Source of the DNA: Dasyornis broadbenti
Taxonomy: Eukaryota; Chordata; Aves; Passeriformes; Dasyornithidae
Length of the DNA stretch: 64,000 nt
Assembly (NCBI GenBank): GCA_013397935.1
Contig: VZRN01002232.1
Span: forward strand, 485,287-549,286
Direction: 5' to 3'
The translations under genes were made by a program, and so were the position numbers. Positions 49,401 through 61,598 of this stretch are shown here, piece by piece. The notes beneath the pieces are model-generated. The model did not search any database. It was given only the letters and a program-made list of their open reading frames with translations, and had not been told where the DNA came from. How positions within the stretch are numbered: position 1 is the first letter of the stretch; each line of letters begins with the position of its first letter.

Positions 49401-50745
49401 AAATCTTTCAGAGTGAAAGGACAAAATCTTCTCTCTGGCTCCATCTCCACAGGTAGCTATGACATATTTGCCCATTTTTCCAAAAGATGAAAACGCTGGT
49501 CCTCTGAACATGAAGCAGACTCATTTAATGTTAATACAAAGGCCATTCCCAAAGGTTAACTGCCTTATAAATAGCCAGATTGTTCCCTCCACTTACTACA
49601 AGTTTGCAATCTGCTTAATATATGCACAGTCAGGGAGATGCTGTAAATACAATACTAAAAGCAGACGCTTGGAACTATTGCTCTTGCTTCTCTTCAGCTT
49701 ATGCAACTGTTTGCAGTAGCTTGTTGCCAACACAACTGCTGTGTCCTAGTACTTTGGGCTTCATCTTGTAAGTCTCCTGAATATGCTGTTCCCATTCCAA
49801 CACTTTGAACAGATCCATGTGAGGAGGTTTTGCAAGACCAAGTTGTTAACTGAAAGCCACAAATACACCACCACCTGCTTAATTCATCAGTCTAGAACTG
49901 AGCTAGCTCATGAAGTTATGCCAGCTGGAGTCCTGGCTAAAAAAAACCAAAAATCCTGGTAACCAAACATTTTGACCATCAGAAGCCTGGACCGCAAAAT
50001 CTAATCCAGATAGGTCATTCCACCTTCTCCCCTTGCAAACAACTGAAGCTCCTTCTTTCAGAGGTTTTTCAGTGAGTCTTGATGATCTTCCAACTGCAGC
50101 TTTATATCCATTGATAGCTGTTCTCATTTGCCTATTCCATTTGCAACCACAGCCATCTCTCTGCAGACAGATGCAGAAAATCTCTGACAATAAGTAACAT
50201 TCTTGCTCCACAACCATGTAAGTTGATAGAAGGTGATGAGGTGCTCCAGGAAATTGCAACTCTCATAAATTCCTGGGACTGTGCTCGAGGCATAGTGTAA
50301 TCTCTGGTACCTGTCTGCCACTGCTGATCTCCAAGTATACCTTATAAAATTACAACCTAATGCTCTAACAAAGTGTAAGAGGGAAGGATGCATTTTATGT
50401 AAATTCAGTCAGCAAGTCTTTGAAACTAATTGCTTAAAGTGAGTGGGGAAAGCTGATGGAGTGTGATAGACATACAGAGTTTTTTCCCTGCTTTTAGAAT
50501 AGACAGTGTTGATTAACTGGGCTTACTATAGCACTGCATATATCAACTAAGCATCAAATTGCTTAGTGGATGAGCCTGCTCTGTGCATGAACTAAAAAGG
50601 CCATGCTCTGGATGATATTACAGATGTGAATTTAGGGAGTTGTGGAGTTATACTTCTGCAGAGAAAACCATTGGTTTTGGTGAACTTGGTATTGAATTGT
50701 TGTCCTGGCCTAGTGTCAATATTTTATTTGTAAAAATGGAATTAA

Positions 50746-50761
50746 ACACACACACACACAA
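50746..50761. repeat. Short CA microsatellite
   Basis: About eight CA units in a row within AT-rich flank. It may be polymorphic. Confidence 0.85.
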
Positions 50762-52336
50762 AAGTGTAAAGCCATACCTACAAAATAGACCATTTATTCT
50801 GAAAAGTCTCAGGCTTGGGAGTAACGCTAGGGAAATCCTCCTTCCCATATGCTCCTCAGCATTGGTACCCCTGAGAGGTGTCAAAGGCTTGTCTGTCAAT
50901 CAGCCTGCTGGTTTACATGCCAGTTCCTGTTGATCTTTCTGGTTTGTGCTTGTTAGATGTGCTGACTTGTCTGTTAGAACAGCCTCTGATCTTTCTTTAG
51001 GCCATTCTGGACACATCCACCATTCTGCAGTCATGGCTTGCACACCTTGTTCCTGGTAGAACACCTTGCATTCAACCACATTTACATATTTATAGAAAGT
51101 CAGTGATTTCATTTCCACACTTGCTGGAGGTTAGAGTTACAAGTTAGAGTTACGTGCTTGATCTAGAACTGGTATTTGCATAGATGTCTACATGTATTTG
51201 ATAGCTGAATAAAACACATCATTGTGCCTGCTGTAGTAGGTCAGATCTGCTGTTCTCAAGTATGTTTGAGTGCGTGTCATGGATCTATGCATACTTCCTT
51301 TCAGCACGAGAGCTGGGTACTTGCCGTTGACTTGTGTTCTGTTCCCTGCAAGATACCTTGACCTAGTTTTAATGGAGAGAAGGTTTTTACAGACTGGATA
51401 GACTATTTCATGCTGTGCCCTGTGGACATGTATAAATCCCTGGCCACTTCCATGAGCATTTCACTGGGGTGGCTGGTGGATATGTGACAAAACGGAAAAG
51501 GTCAAAGGATAATGCAGAGCAAGAAGCAGTTGAGAGAAATGAACTCACAAGATAACAACTGATCTTAAAAGATTATAATAAAATGCAACTAGTATGAATT
51601 AAATAAAAATATATTTTTTCCAGAAACAAAACTAACTTGAATGGATGAGCACTAGTGAATTAAAAAAAATAAATAAATCTCATTAAAATTATCTAGTATG
51701 TCTGACTGTAAGCACCTGGCAGGGAACATGTAACAATTACGTTTCTTTGGAAAAGTTGGTCTTTGGAAGACTCAGGTTTCAGTGGGACTCCCTTAACTGG
51801 AAAGAAAGGATGGATATGAGCCTTTGATGAACGTGCACAAGGTTAGGTAGCAGTCACAGCAGTCTCTGTGTGGGGCAGAGAGCCAGATGCATCACTGTTA
51901 CATAAGCCTGCTGACCTGCATATAGAGCTTTGTGGTAATTGGAGTTTCAGAAAAATAAATCCTGTTCAATTTAGCTAACATGAAGATAGAAAATCCAGGT
52001 ATGTTTACAGTGGGAAACTCCACAAACCATGTTATTCCCTAAAGGGCTTAGTTTTGAAATTTAAATTGTGAAGGCTCAAATACTTGGGACAAAGGATGGG
52101 TGAGGAGGCAGTTAATGTGATGCAAGCTCAGTCTGCTGACTAATGGTACGATATGTATATTTAGGGAATGGGACCACAAGATGTGTTGCACACCAGCCAT
52201 AACAGCCTGTTTATTATTCAAGTGGTGCAGCATGAAAAAAAGGTCATGCCAATGTGCAGAGGATTTTTATAGATTACTTTTATTTGATTGTATTCTGATT
52301 TGAAATGAAAATTAGTTTTTTCCATTCTTACTGAAT

Positions 52337-52390
52337 AAAAAAGAATATTTTCAGTTGGAAGTGACCTACAACAATCATCCAGTCTGAAGG
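52337..52390 (-). mobile_element. CR1 LINE 3' end, minus strand, short remnant
   Basis: About 54 bp read in reverse as the terminal CR1 segment: AGAATATTTTCAGTTGGAAG, then GTGACCTACAACAATCATCC and AGTC match the reverse of the conserved 3' end. The element is cut off right after this, so it is a strongly 5'-truncated copy. Confidence 0.7.
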
Positions 52391-53792
52391 TAATGATATC
52401 TAGAACTAGAAATATCAAGCTCCAGGGTCTCCAGCTTGAGGAATTCTGTCTGGATCCTCCGGCTGCCTAGGGTGCCAAGGAGTTGCACATTTCCAGATCT
52501 TCCAGACTCTTGCTTCTTTTCTTTCTGCCTGGTGAGCTAACAGAGCTGACAGCCTTGGAGTTTATGGGCAGAGATATAAACTCTGCTCTGAGTTTCTTGG
52601 CAGCTTGCCTAATGAGATCTGTAGAGAAGCCAGCAGCTTAGGAGCTCTGCAATCTCTGAGATAATCCTGGAGCAATAACTTCTTTCTAACTCCCACTCTC
52701 TGTCAACTTGTCAGGAATACACTTGAAGAACAGGGAAGAGGACCTGGCAGGAAATAGGGTGTGATTTCTGCAGTGTCATCAAAGTCAAATGTGCCATTAA
52801 AAATGTTTCTGACCACTTTTAGTAACCCCACGCAGAAATCCTAACATGTCAGCATCTGATGGTGGAGGTCCTGCATCCCTTTGCTTTAGATGTCATGGGT
52901 ACAAAGCTCAGTGAGGTAAAAAAGAGGACAAAGAAATATTTATACCATTCCAGTATCTTTGTAGTTGGGATGTGGGTCACCTGCAGCTCTTTGCAGAGTG
53001 CTAGCCTGCCTGTAGTCAGATGACCTACAAACCCCAGTTGTCCTAAAAGTACTGGAACACATGGTTATTCCAGGAAGGCTCTTCACTGACATAGTTGCTA
53101 GAATGATGGTGCTGGAAAAGTAGGTGAAATACATGTTGGTACTGTGTTTTTTCCTTTCTTCCCATGCTCGCTTTAGGATTGACCCTGAGGTCTGTGTCTG
53201 AGTAGAGATATTGGTCCAAACAGTGTGCACAGGAGAATTGTCCAGGCACATGTGTGCCCCAAGCACGCACTCAAAATTCAGTATAGATATTGCCAATGTG
53301 AGTTCTAGCCTCCTAAAAATTGCTGTAATTTTTGTTTATAATCTACAGCTACAGAGTGATGTTTTAGCAGCTGTGGAGCCCTGGAAGGTGAGCATCCTCT
53401 TGCTTTTCCTAGACATAGAGCTGGAGGATGGTGGGCCCTATGGTTCACTGCCATGACTATGGCCCCTGCAGGGTGAATTAGGACTAATGATGCAATGCAA
53501 AATTGTCCAAATGACAGAGAGAATCTGGGCCACTGCATTCATCTTGTCTGATCTCCAAATTTTTCAGTGCTCAGGGGGACAGGATTATAATAAAGTTTGA
53601 CTTCCTGCTATGTAGGTCATATGCTGCATGCTGAATCCTTCATCGCAGGGGTAAAGCTGGACCAAGGAAACTTGATTTGCCTCTGTAAATATCCATGGGA
53701 ATAGCAGATGTTTTTCTTTTACTGAATAATATCCAAGGAGTTTGATTTGTGATAAAACCATCTAGGCTTTTACTGTTGCTGGTACATTAAAA

Positions 53793-53835
53793 TAAGTTGC
53801 AGTAACTGCAACTTAACTGCAATGTGTTGCAGTTA
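53793..53835. repeat. Two back-to-back perfect inverted repeats of a TTGCAGT unit
   Basis: The first is a 23-nt palindrome, TAAGTTGCAGT-A-ACTGCAACTTA (53793-53815). It is followed at once by TAACTGCAA-TGTG-TTGCAGTTA (53814-53835), sharing two bases. The unit TTGCAGT thus occurs four times in the order plus, minus, minus, plus within 43 bp. Related CTGCAG words continue just downstream (53842-53870). It could extrude as two adjacent hairpins or offer paired binding sites. The unit matches no site I know. Confidence 0.75.
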
Positions 53836-55976
53836 TTAAACTCTGCAGTCTTTAGATTGCTGCAGCTGGGCAAGATTCACTGTTTGGTCTGGAGGCTTTA
53901 GGGGTGACAAGTGGCCTGTCTGCCTCTGCCATGGGATGTTCAATGGTATCATCACCCTCCTGATCCTGCAATCACAGCTGTGCATCCTCTATCTCTGGCA
54001 GACAGGGCTGTGGAGGCTGATACATGAATCTGCAGTGGGTTCATCTGGGAACAGAAAGCCTACGATTTGCTCACAGACTTGTAATGATACTGCTTTGATT
54101 ACTACTTCAAAAAAACCCTAAAATCTGACCTACTCTAGAAGTTATTCTGGCATTTATCAGGACTTTATAAAGATCAGGCAAGGTAAACAGAGCAAAACAG
54201 ATATTTTCAAACACTTGTGTCTTCCTAGGCTTTTGCTATGGGGTGCAGAGCATCTAGAAATCCTCCTCTTCAGATGCTGCTTAATCTGTTCTGTTTGCAA
54301 ATACATCATTTTCCCCTGCATGGTTGGGGTAGTGGGATAAAAAATGCTTTGCTGAAATGTGAATTCACTTGCCTGTTTCTCTTACGCTGACAGAAGCAAG
54401 GCAAACCTGCTAATCAGTTACTCCCATGACTGTGCATTTTAGGGGAATATATTTCTTTGTTACTGCTGCAGCTCTGTTGTAGCAATTAAAAAAAATGTGT
54501 CTAAGGAGGAGGCAATAACTCTGAAAGTGTCTTTGATGACTAAACATTATACTCTAAATATGCAGCGTTGCTGCTGATTTTTCCAGTCTCCTGTGAGTCA
54601 TAAAATCTTGTCTTGTATTGAGTGAGCTATTCTTAATGACCTTGACTTAAAAAAAAATGCCTGTGACTTCCCCTAAGTCAAATAATTTAAATGAATGGTT
54701 TTCTGTAGGATATTTGCAGTGCCTTTCAGATCATTAAAATCCCTGAAGGACAATGGGCGGGTCTGCATTTGAAGGCATCACTGCTGTCCTGAGGACAAAG
54801 TCCCTCTGGCCCAAAGGGTGCTGTGCCTTAGGCGAATACAGCCCTCAGTCTTGTGCAGCTGTTACCATGCAAATGTGAATAGAACTGCCTGGGAGGGTTA
54901 TCTAGGAAAGAGATTGCATGTTCCAGAGACTGAAGGGCTCAAACAGCCTTCACTTCCAAGGGCCTTATTTTGTCCTGCTCGCAATTCATGCTCTTCAATC
55001 CCAGCAGTCTTTCATATTTTCATAGCTGTACTTACCACCTTGTGGTAAGCATGTTTTTACAAGATTCATGGCTGTTACCTATTGCAAATGTAGCTGTTCC
55101 AGTGGTGTTCTACAGCTGCTCAATGAGAATGATGTTACACATAGCCAGCAGCATGTAATAATGAAGATTTTGATGTTAAGGGTGCTTCCCTGAGAAACTG
55201 TAAGCGGAAGGATTTGAAAATAACCAAGTTGAATGCACTTTTATGGCATTTTTTTCAGGGGAGGGAAGCTGTGGAACTCTTGTGGGTCAATCTATCTGTT
55301 GCATTTTCAGCACTGGAAGAAACACTGTATGTCCCAGTTGTAATTGGATGCATTATAGTACTAAAGCACACAGTGAATTACATTAGATGTGAAGTATTTG
55401 TTGTATGTTGTTCCTACTGTCTGTTACTGTTGGTAATTTCTTGATAATGCTCACTTCTTTAACTTCAGCAATACATGCACATGATGGAGGTTTTCTCCAT
55501 TTTTGACTTGAAAAGATAATCCTTCTAGAATTTGCTTTTTCATTGTACTGGGTTTTATTGTTGTTGAGAGATGCTTCTCAAAAGCAATGTGCCTGATACA
55601 CAGAGGGTACCACTCTGTCATCCTGTTTGGACATGTTGTGCTGTTACTGTCTCTATGGTATGATATTAACTCATTTATATTAGCCTTTAAATTATGATTG
55701 TCTTAATGGGAGAAATGTAAATAACACTAAGTTCATGTGCATAATTTACCACAGAAAAAGTGTCTGTGTGTTAATAAGTGTTGTTAGATTTTCAAGGCTA
55801 ATAAAAGCTTTGAGCTGTCTAAATGAGGCAGTGCCATTATAGGAAAATCAAATCAGCAAAGTAAATGGAGTCCTGGGGAAGATCCTTTGAATACAAAGGT
55901 GTTTTAATTTTTTCTTATTTTAAATTGGAATAGGGCTACTCCTTATTTAGGATCAGCACTGGGTGAACACTATCTT

Positions 55977-55995
55977 AAAAAAAAAAAAAAAAAAA
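55977..55995. repeat. A homopolymer (19 A)
   Basis: A run of 19 A in plus-strand orientation. It might be the tail of an old retrotransposed sequence, but the upstream 200 bp are not recognisable. Confidence 0.8.
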
Positions 55996-58410
55996 TACAG
56001 CTAGTTTTTCCTTTTGTGTGTGTGTGTTCCAGCAATCTGTGATCAGTCTTCAAGGTTTCCTAGTTTGTCATTTTAAATTGCTGAACTGCCTCATATCATC
56101 ACGTTTCACCCTAAGCCTCTTGGCAAGCCAGTTATCCTTGGCTGCATGTTCAAGATTTTGGGTTAGCAATTGATCTCATAAGTGTGTATGTTACTGCTGC
56201 CTGCCTGTAAAGTTATGGAATATTTGATGAGCAGGAGGTTAGACATCAGGGATCTTCTGTAAGCATTTGCATCTCAGAGCTGCAAAGGCTTGCAGGGACG
56301 TTGTTCTAGAAGACGTTTTGTGAAAGCAAGTATATTATATATATTGATAGGCCATTAACAGAAGAAATTAACTCCCAGAATGACGTTCAGCACGGCAGTG
56401 AGTTCAACTGTCCATGCACATTTATAAGATTCACATTTGCAAGTCCTCTTCGCTATAGATACCCAACCCTAATTAAGACCCTTAAGTTATTCTTCTCCAA
56501 GCAGTGTGAAAATGAGTGTCTCTGTGTCTATGACATTTTTATGAAGAGCTCTGTAGCATTAAATAGCAGCACTGCTTGTATGTTGTATATTGCCCATATT
56601 CTGCTGTTAGTGAAAATAATGTATTTTCCATAGAGTTGAGTAAGACAAGGCTCATTTATCTTTCATGAATTCATTTTTCCAGAATTACACCATTCGTTCA
56701 TAAGAAAAAAGCTGATATAAAGCAAGAGCAATGATGTTGAATGAGATCGATATATGTAACATTGTCTAGTATTTAATACCTTTATTAAGCAGAAAAATGT
56801 AGACATGCATAATACAATTTTCTAACAGAAGAGAACATAAATTATTTGTGGTTTTCAGCATTCACGGTTGGTTAGTTGGTTGTTGGGTTTTTTTCCCCTT
56901 GGATGCAATTCCTTTCCTCTGAGATATCGGCCAGCTCTGTTGGCCATTGGTTATAACTGGGATCAATATGTCTTCATTGAGAGTTTAATGAGATTCACAC
57001 CTCTTGAGCTCCAATGTGAATCCATCAAGCAGAAATGCATTTTAGAAGCAGCAATTTGTGAATGAGAAGATTACGTTGAACACTATTTGATCTTCTATTT
57101 TTTTACCAAGCACAGAAATCAAATATTTTAGCAAAGATTATGCTCTTGGTTATGTAGCATTTCTTTATCAAAAAGCTGAGGGATCCCATGTGTTTTGTAG
57201 CAAAATGCACCTTTGCAACATTTCCTTTCTCGTAATCACTTTCTTTTTTTCCAGGTTTTCTATTTGCAGGTAATCAAAATGAAGATGTTTATGTTTTAAA
57301 GTAAGGTACTCTAAAACACATATCAAACAATTTGTTGTAGATACTTTTCTATTAAAGTGTATTCATGCCACAGACACATTGATTTTCTGTAATTAATAGA
57401 AATTACAAAATGAGTGGATGCTCATGATTATATTAGTTAGACCAAGTAAAATATCTATAATCTTGTTATAAAATATTAAAGAACAGCACAGGCCCTCTTG
57501 CCTGGCATTTTCTCTCATTTGTGCTACTGTAACTCCAGAATAGTGGTAGAAACCAGTGGTGCTTCAGTGGTTCCAAAGACAGGGTAATCTGTGACCCTTG
57601 ATAAGGGCAGAGGCACAGCAGAGTACTTCTTTTATATTTTACAGCAGAAACTCTCTTCAGCTGTTGCATAGTATCTTCTTCAAATATTTGTTCACAAATA
57701 GCAAAAATATTAATTTCTTTGCTAGATATAAAGAAATTTTATTAATTTTTTGAATTTACAATTTCTTCACTTTAAATACCTCTAGGTGCTACAAACTAAT
57801 AGAAATATGGTAGTTTTGGCCCTGCACATCAGAGCTGAGGTACTGAGGAGCCACAGTGTCCTGGTGACTTCATATCTTTAATGCTGTGTTACATACTGGG
57901 GAAATGTTCCTAATATACATTGACCGATTTTATTCTGAAATCACACTGCAGCAGTTGGAAGTGCATGATGGTCCACCACCTATACCCACTTCAGTTATCA
58001 GATATTATTTAAATATGTTTTTATGGTGCTATCACCATATTTCATGTCTTTCAGATGATCAGAATAAAATAACATCCTCCTTTTACTCTCTTTGTCTTCT
58101 AAATGGAAGGAACTATTTAACTTTGAAATTTTGTGTGCGTTCATCACAGGTGGGCTCAATGATCTGAAAGTAATAATCTTCCCCAATCTAAATGAGCACA
58201 GGCACTCTCTGAAGATGCCATAGAGATTTTAGGAATGTGTGTACAGTCCTGCAGCTCTTAGTTTTTTTCCTTACAGGTGTTGTTTGTCTCTCAGATCTCT
58301 AAACTGGCATGTTCTTTTCTGACTTTGGTGCACACTCTGAAAGTTTTTGCAAAGCTTTTACTGCTGTACCTCCTTAATGGGAGGAAGATGACTTCTATCC
58401 ACCCAGTGCC

Positions 58411-58517
58411 ATGCAGGAAATGGAGACTGTGGACCCTGGCAGCGAGCACAGAGCTCTGCTCTCCAAGGAGCTGATTGGAATGGAGGAATCCAGCAGGACA
58501 GCTACCTTTAGGAGATG
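58411..58517 (+). CDS. Weak candidate first coding exon
   Basis: An ATG at 58411 opens a reading that looks unusually protein-like for this region (METVDPGSEHRALLSKEL follows the first three residues, then IGMEESSRTATFRR) and reaches a possible donor ATG|GTCAGT at 58518. The start context (CAGTGCC before the ATG) is fair. Acceptor-like AGs at 58405 and 58416 would make it an internal exon instead. The frame continues to 58692 without a stop but becomes hydrophobic and non-coding in look after the donor. There is no CpG island or promoter signal nearby. The family is not recognised. Confidence 0.25.
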
Positions 58518-58711
58518 GTCAGTGCTAGTTTTGTTCCGTCAGTATGAGCTGAGGTGGATGAGCTTATCCAGAGCAGTCAATACTATTTTAATCATTGTGT
58601 TCTTTGTATCATCTGTCTCTGAAAAAGCTGAGCTGGCCAGGGGACAGCAATGGCCTTGGCTGGCAGTACTGGTGCTCTCTGAGCTTCCTTAAAAATGGTA
58701 GTTTAGATACT

Positions 58712-59142
58712 TGAGGGAGCAGACCCCTTGTCCTGTGAGAAGAGGCCAAAGGGTCTAGACTGGTTCACCCTGCAGAAGAGATGGCTTTCGGGGGACCTCC
58801 CAACAGCCTTCCTGAAACTGTAAAGAAGCAACTGAGAACCACAGAACCACAGGGAAGAGAGAGCCAGGCCCTTCACAGTGATGCATGGTGAGAGGCTGAG
58901 GCACAGTGGGCATAAGATGAAACAAGAGAAGTTCAGACTGGATATAAGAAAAGCATTTCCCTCATGAGGACAGTCCAGCAGTGGGACAGACAGCCCAGGA
59001 AGGCTGTGCATTCTCCATCCCAGGAGGTTTTCAAGATTTGGTTAGGTAAACCCTGAGCAAACTGCTCTGACTTTGGAACTGACTCTGCTTTGAGTAGGTT
59101 GATCTAAATGACCTTCTGAGGTTCTTTCCTATGATCTTACAG
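58712..59142 (+). mobile_element. CR1 LINE, diverged 3' fragment
   Basis: About 430 bp with recognisable CR1 landmarks in order: GGTTCACCCTGCAGAAGAG, CTTTCGGGGGACCTCCCAAC, GAGGCTGAGGCACAGTGGG, GTTCAGACTGGATATAAG, GGTTTTCAAGATTTGGTTAG, and GATCTAAATGACCTTCTGAG ending CCTATGATCTTA. It is more diverged than the 34.1 kb copy and of a different subfamily, so it is probably older. The minus-strand open frame 58703-59011 is a by-product. Confidence 0.85.
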
Positions 59143-60843
59143 TTTGCTGATACTTAGCACAGGATGAACAAGTGCAGATCTGAAGGACTGGGAGCAGCTA
59201 GAACAAATAAATGCTGGTGGCTCACAGAGGTGGTAAAGATTGGAGAACATCAAGTGAGTGCATGAATATGGATCGCTGATCTTTGTTATGCTGCAAATGA
59301 TCTGGCCCTGGCTTAGAGAGCAGTGCAGAGTCATCACTTTTATGTTTCAAGGTTTCCTTTGAGGTTCCAATGTCACAGAGAAATCAGTTTTGTTTAATGA
59401 CCTTCTACATTAGCAGTTCTTTGTGTTAGTGACTGAAATTGATTTTGCTTGTGATATGAAGGAGCACAAGCCCAGCCTCTGCATCATTGCTCAACCATGT
59501 GCTTTAGTCCTACCAAAGAATGGGAGGCCAGCAAATTTCTGAGCATAGAAATACCCTTGGTGACTCTTAGGTACAGTATTGATAAAGACTCAGCTGGTTT
59601 TTAATCTCTGTGATGCATGGTTGGAAACTGCACCTTTGTGCTTGAGCCCTGGAAATGCTTGGTCGATATTTTTCTTTGAAGACCTTTCTTAGTTTCCTCA
59701 AGCATTTCACAAGAGAGACTTCCTCCCTGACCAGAGTAATTACAAAACAATTCATTAGTGGTTTATGTTCTACGCTTCTTAGTTAGATAAGTGGTATGAA
59801 GAAAAAGAATAAGAGAAGGGTGGAGGATAAATTTGTCAGGGAAATACGACCACAAGGAGCACAAGGTTTCATAAAGACTTCAGGTGGACAATAAAAGGAG
59901 GGGTGAATAACTCACATAGAAAGGAGCAAGAACAGACAAAGAGGATGAAAGATGTGTGAAAGAGAATATGAAGAGTCTGACAAATGAGAAAGTACTAAGA
60001 TGTATGTTTCTCAAGTAGACATCAAGTTTTAGCCAGAGTTAAGTAAGGAGTCAGTGCATCACTGGTGATATTTTACAGTAATAATGACAGCCTCAGTGGA
60101 AATTGTAAAGCCTGATATAATGTTTTGCAGGCTTTGAAACCTATCGGAGGTAGGATGCAAATGGTGAATATTTCTATGAGAAGCATCACAGAGAGACTTG
60201 CTTGGAAAGTTGGATTTGTGATGGCTGTCATTCCATGAGTTGAGCTTTATCCATGAGACTATTTCTGTAGATCCCTGCCAAGTGGGTTATGAAATGGTAT
60301 TGGGAAAATGGCAGGGAATGTTATATTTCCATATTGACAAATGAATTTTCATCTTGTATACAAGAAGGAGTAGCAAAAGGGAAAAGCATGAAATGTGCTT
60401 TTCACCTTAAATCAGTAAATCATCAGAGAATGTCTCAATATGTTTTGGACAATTCAGTTTCTACAATGAGCTGCCATTATGCTATTTTTGTATGGAAGCA
60501 CCTGGGCACACTGCTTCCCAAATGCTTTATTTTGATCTTGAATGAACAATAAAAAAAATCCTTAAATTGTGAAAATCCAGGTACTTACCTTATGCTTTTG
60601 TCTTTCTTTTTTTGTTTTTTCTTATCCTTCCTCTTGTCCAGGGAAGAATGTATCAGTCACACGGAAGAGGCAGTAGAGCTCTGAAGGAGTGATGAAATGG
60701 GTTTTGGCCTGGCGGTGACTGCAGCTGCTACGTTATGGGAAAAAGTGAGAAGTTGCCCTGAGTTACCATCTGAGGCATTTTAGCCACCTCCTGTAGGGGA
60801 AGCTGGCCATGCACGCCAACCCAATATGTGGTTTGAGTCTGAG

Positions 60844-60870
60844 TTTTGTTTTGTTTTGTTTTGTTTTGTT
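60844..60870. repeat. (TTTTG)n microsatellite, about 5 units
   Basis: Five tandem TTTTG pentamers. They may vary in copy number between individuals. Confidence 0.9.
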
Positions 60871-61583
60871 GGGATATAAGCATTTGCATTTTAAAGCAAT
60901 TACCAAGTTAAGCACAATCTCCGTCTTCACGGGTCTGCTCATGTGGGTATGTAATATCTTCAGCCTCATGTGGCTTTGAGCATTCCTGAAAGAGCCTTTG
61001 ATCTGAGTTGGGATGTTTAGTGTATATGAGGATGTGATACTTGAGGGTACAAACTGTTTAGCAAATGAAACAGGATGGCATTTTTGCAAGGGTAAATTGG
61101 AACTGGGAATGTACTTCATGTGTGCTGAGAGGCACTTGAAACATCAAAGTGCTCTGTCCTGATACTCTGAGTATTTCAACCACATGAATAGGCCACACTG
61201 AATTTAACTTTCAGATAAAGCACTTGCAGGCACACATGGTTGTCCTGAAATAGGTGGGTTTGTGCCCACTGGTTGATAGTAGCACATGTGATGCAAACAC
61301 ATTTTGCAACGATGCTGCACAATACAGATTACACACCCACAGCCCCTACTATTCATCTCTGAGTACCATTTGGGAAGGCAGGGAGATGTGAATGCTGGCA
61401 CCAGACCTGTGCATAAGGGGTCATGTGGGTGCCTCCATCCGTTCTGTCACTGAAGGCACACGGCACTATTGAGTCAGTGGCAGTACTCGTGCTGACCTGA
61501 ATGGCAGCAGCTGCTCTCAAACTCTCTCTTACATTGTGATGCACTTTCAGTTTTGATAACTATTTTATGACTTGTATTTCCCA

Positions 61584-61598
61584 TTTTTTTTTTTTTTT
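61584..61598. repeat. T homopolymer (15 T)
   Basis: Simple homopolymer without a recognisable partner element. Confidence 0.8.

Larger units (their letters stand above)
34477..52336. other. Non-coding stretch, 34.5-52.3 kb
   Basis: No secure exons are visible over about 18 kb. I note a weak 44-nt exon-like segment (36526-36569), a direct repeat of TTATTGGTTATT near 38613 and 38637, a duplicated TGTAGTTTTT..GTATAG unit near 45217-45252, a perfect palindrome at 46400-46419, and a short CA microsatellite at 50746-50761. AT-rich sequence dominates 40-42 kb. The two overlapping open frames at 34678-34982 run through a pyrimidine-rich stretch and are probably chance. Confidence 0.5.
52391..58711. 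other. Non-coding stretch, 52.4-58.7 kb
   Basis: It holds the palindrome cluster at 53793-53835, an A run (55977-55995) close to a short GT run at about 56016-56027, and the weak first-exon candidate at 58411-58517. Open frames such as 52940-53296 minus, 55214-55444 and 57886-58167 show no coding signature. Confidence 0.5.

Noticed and set aside
52940..53296. A 118-codon minus-strand open frame
   Set aside because: The composition is not coding-like, another minus frame overlaps it, and no splice context is present.
60763..61119. A 118-codon minus-strand open frame
   Set aside because: It passes through the TTTTG repeat, producing a Lys/Asn/Gln/Thr-repeat peptide; nothing suggests a real product.
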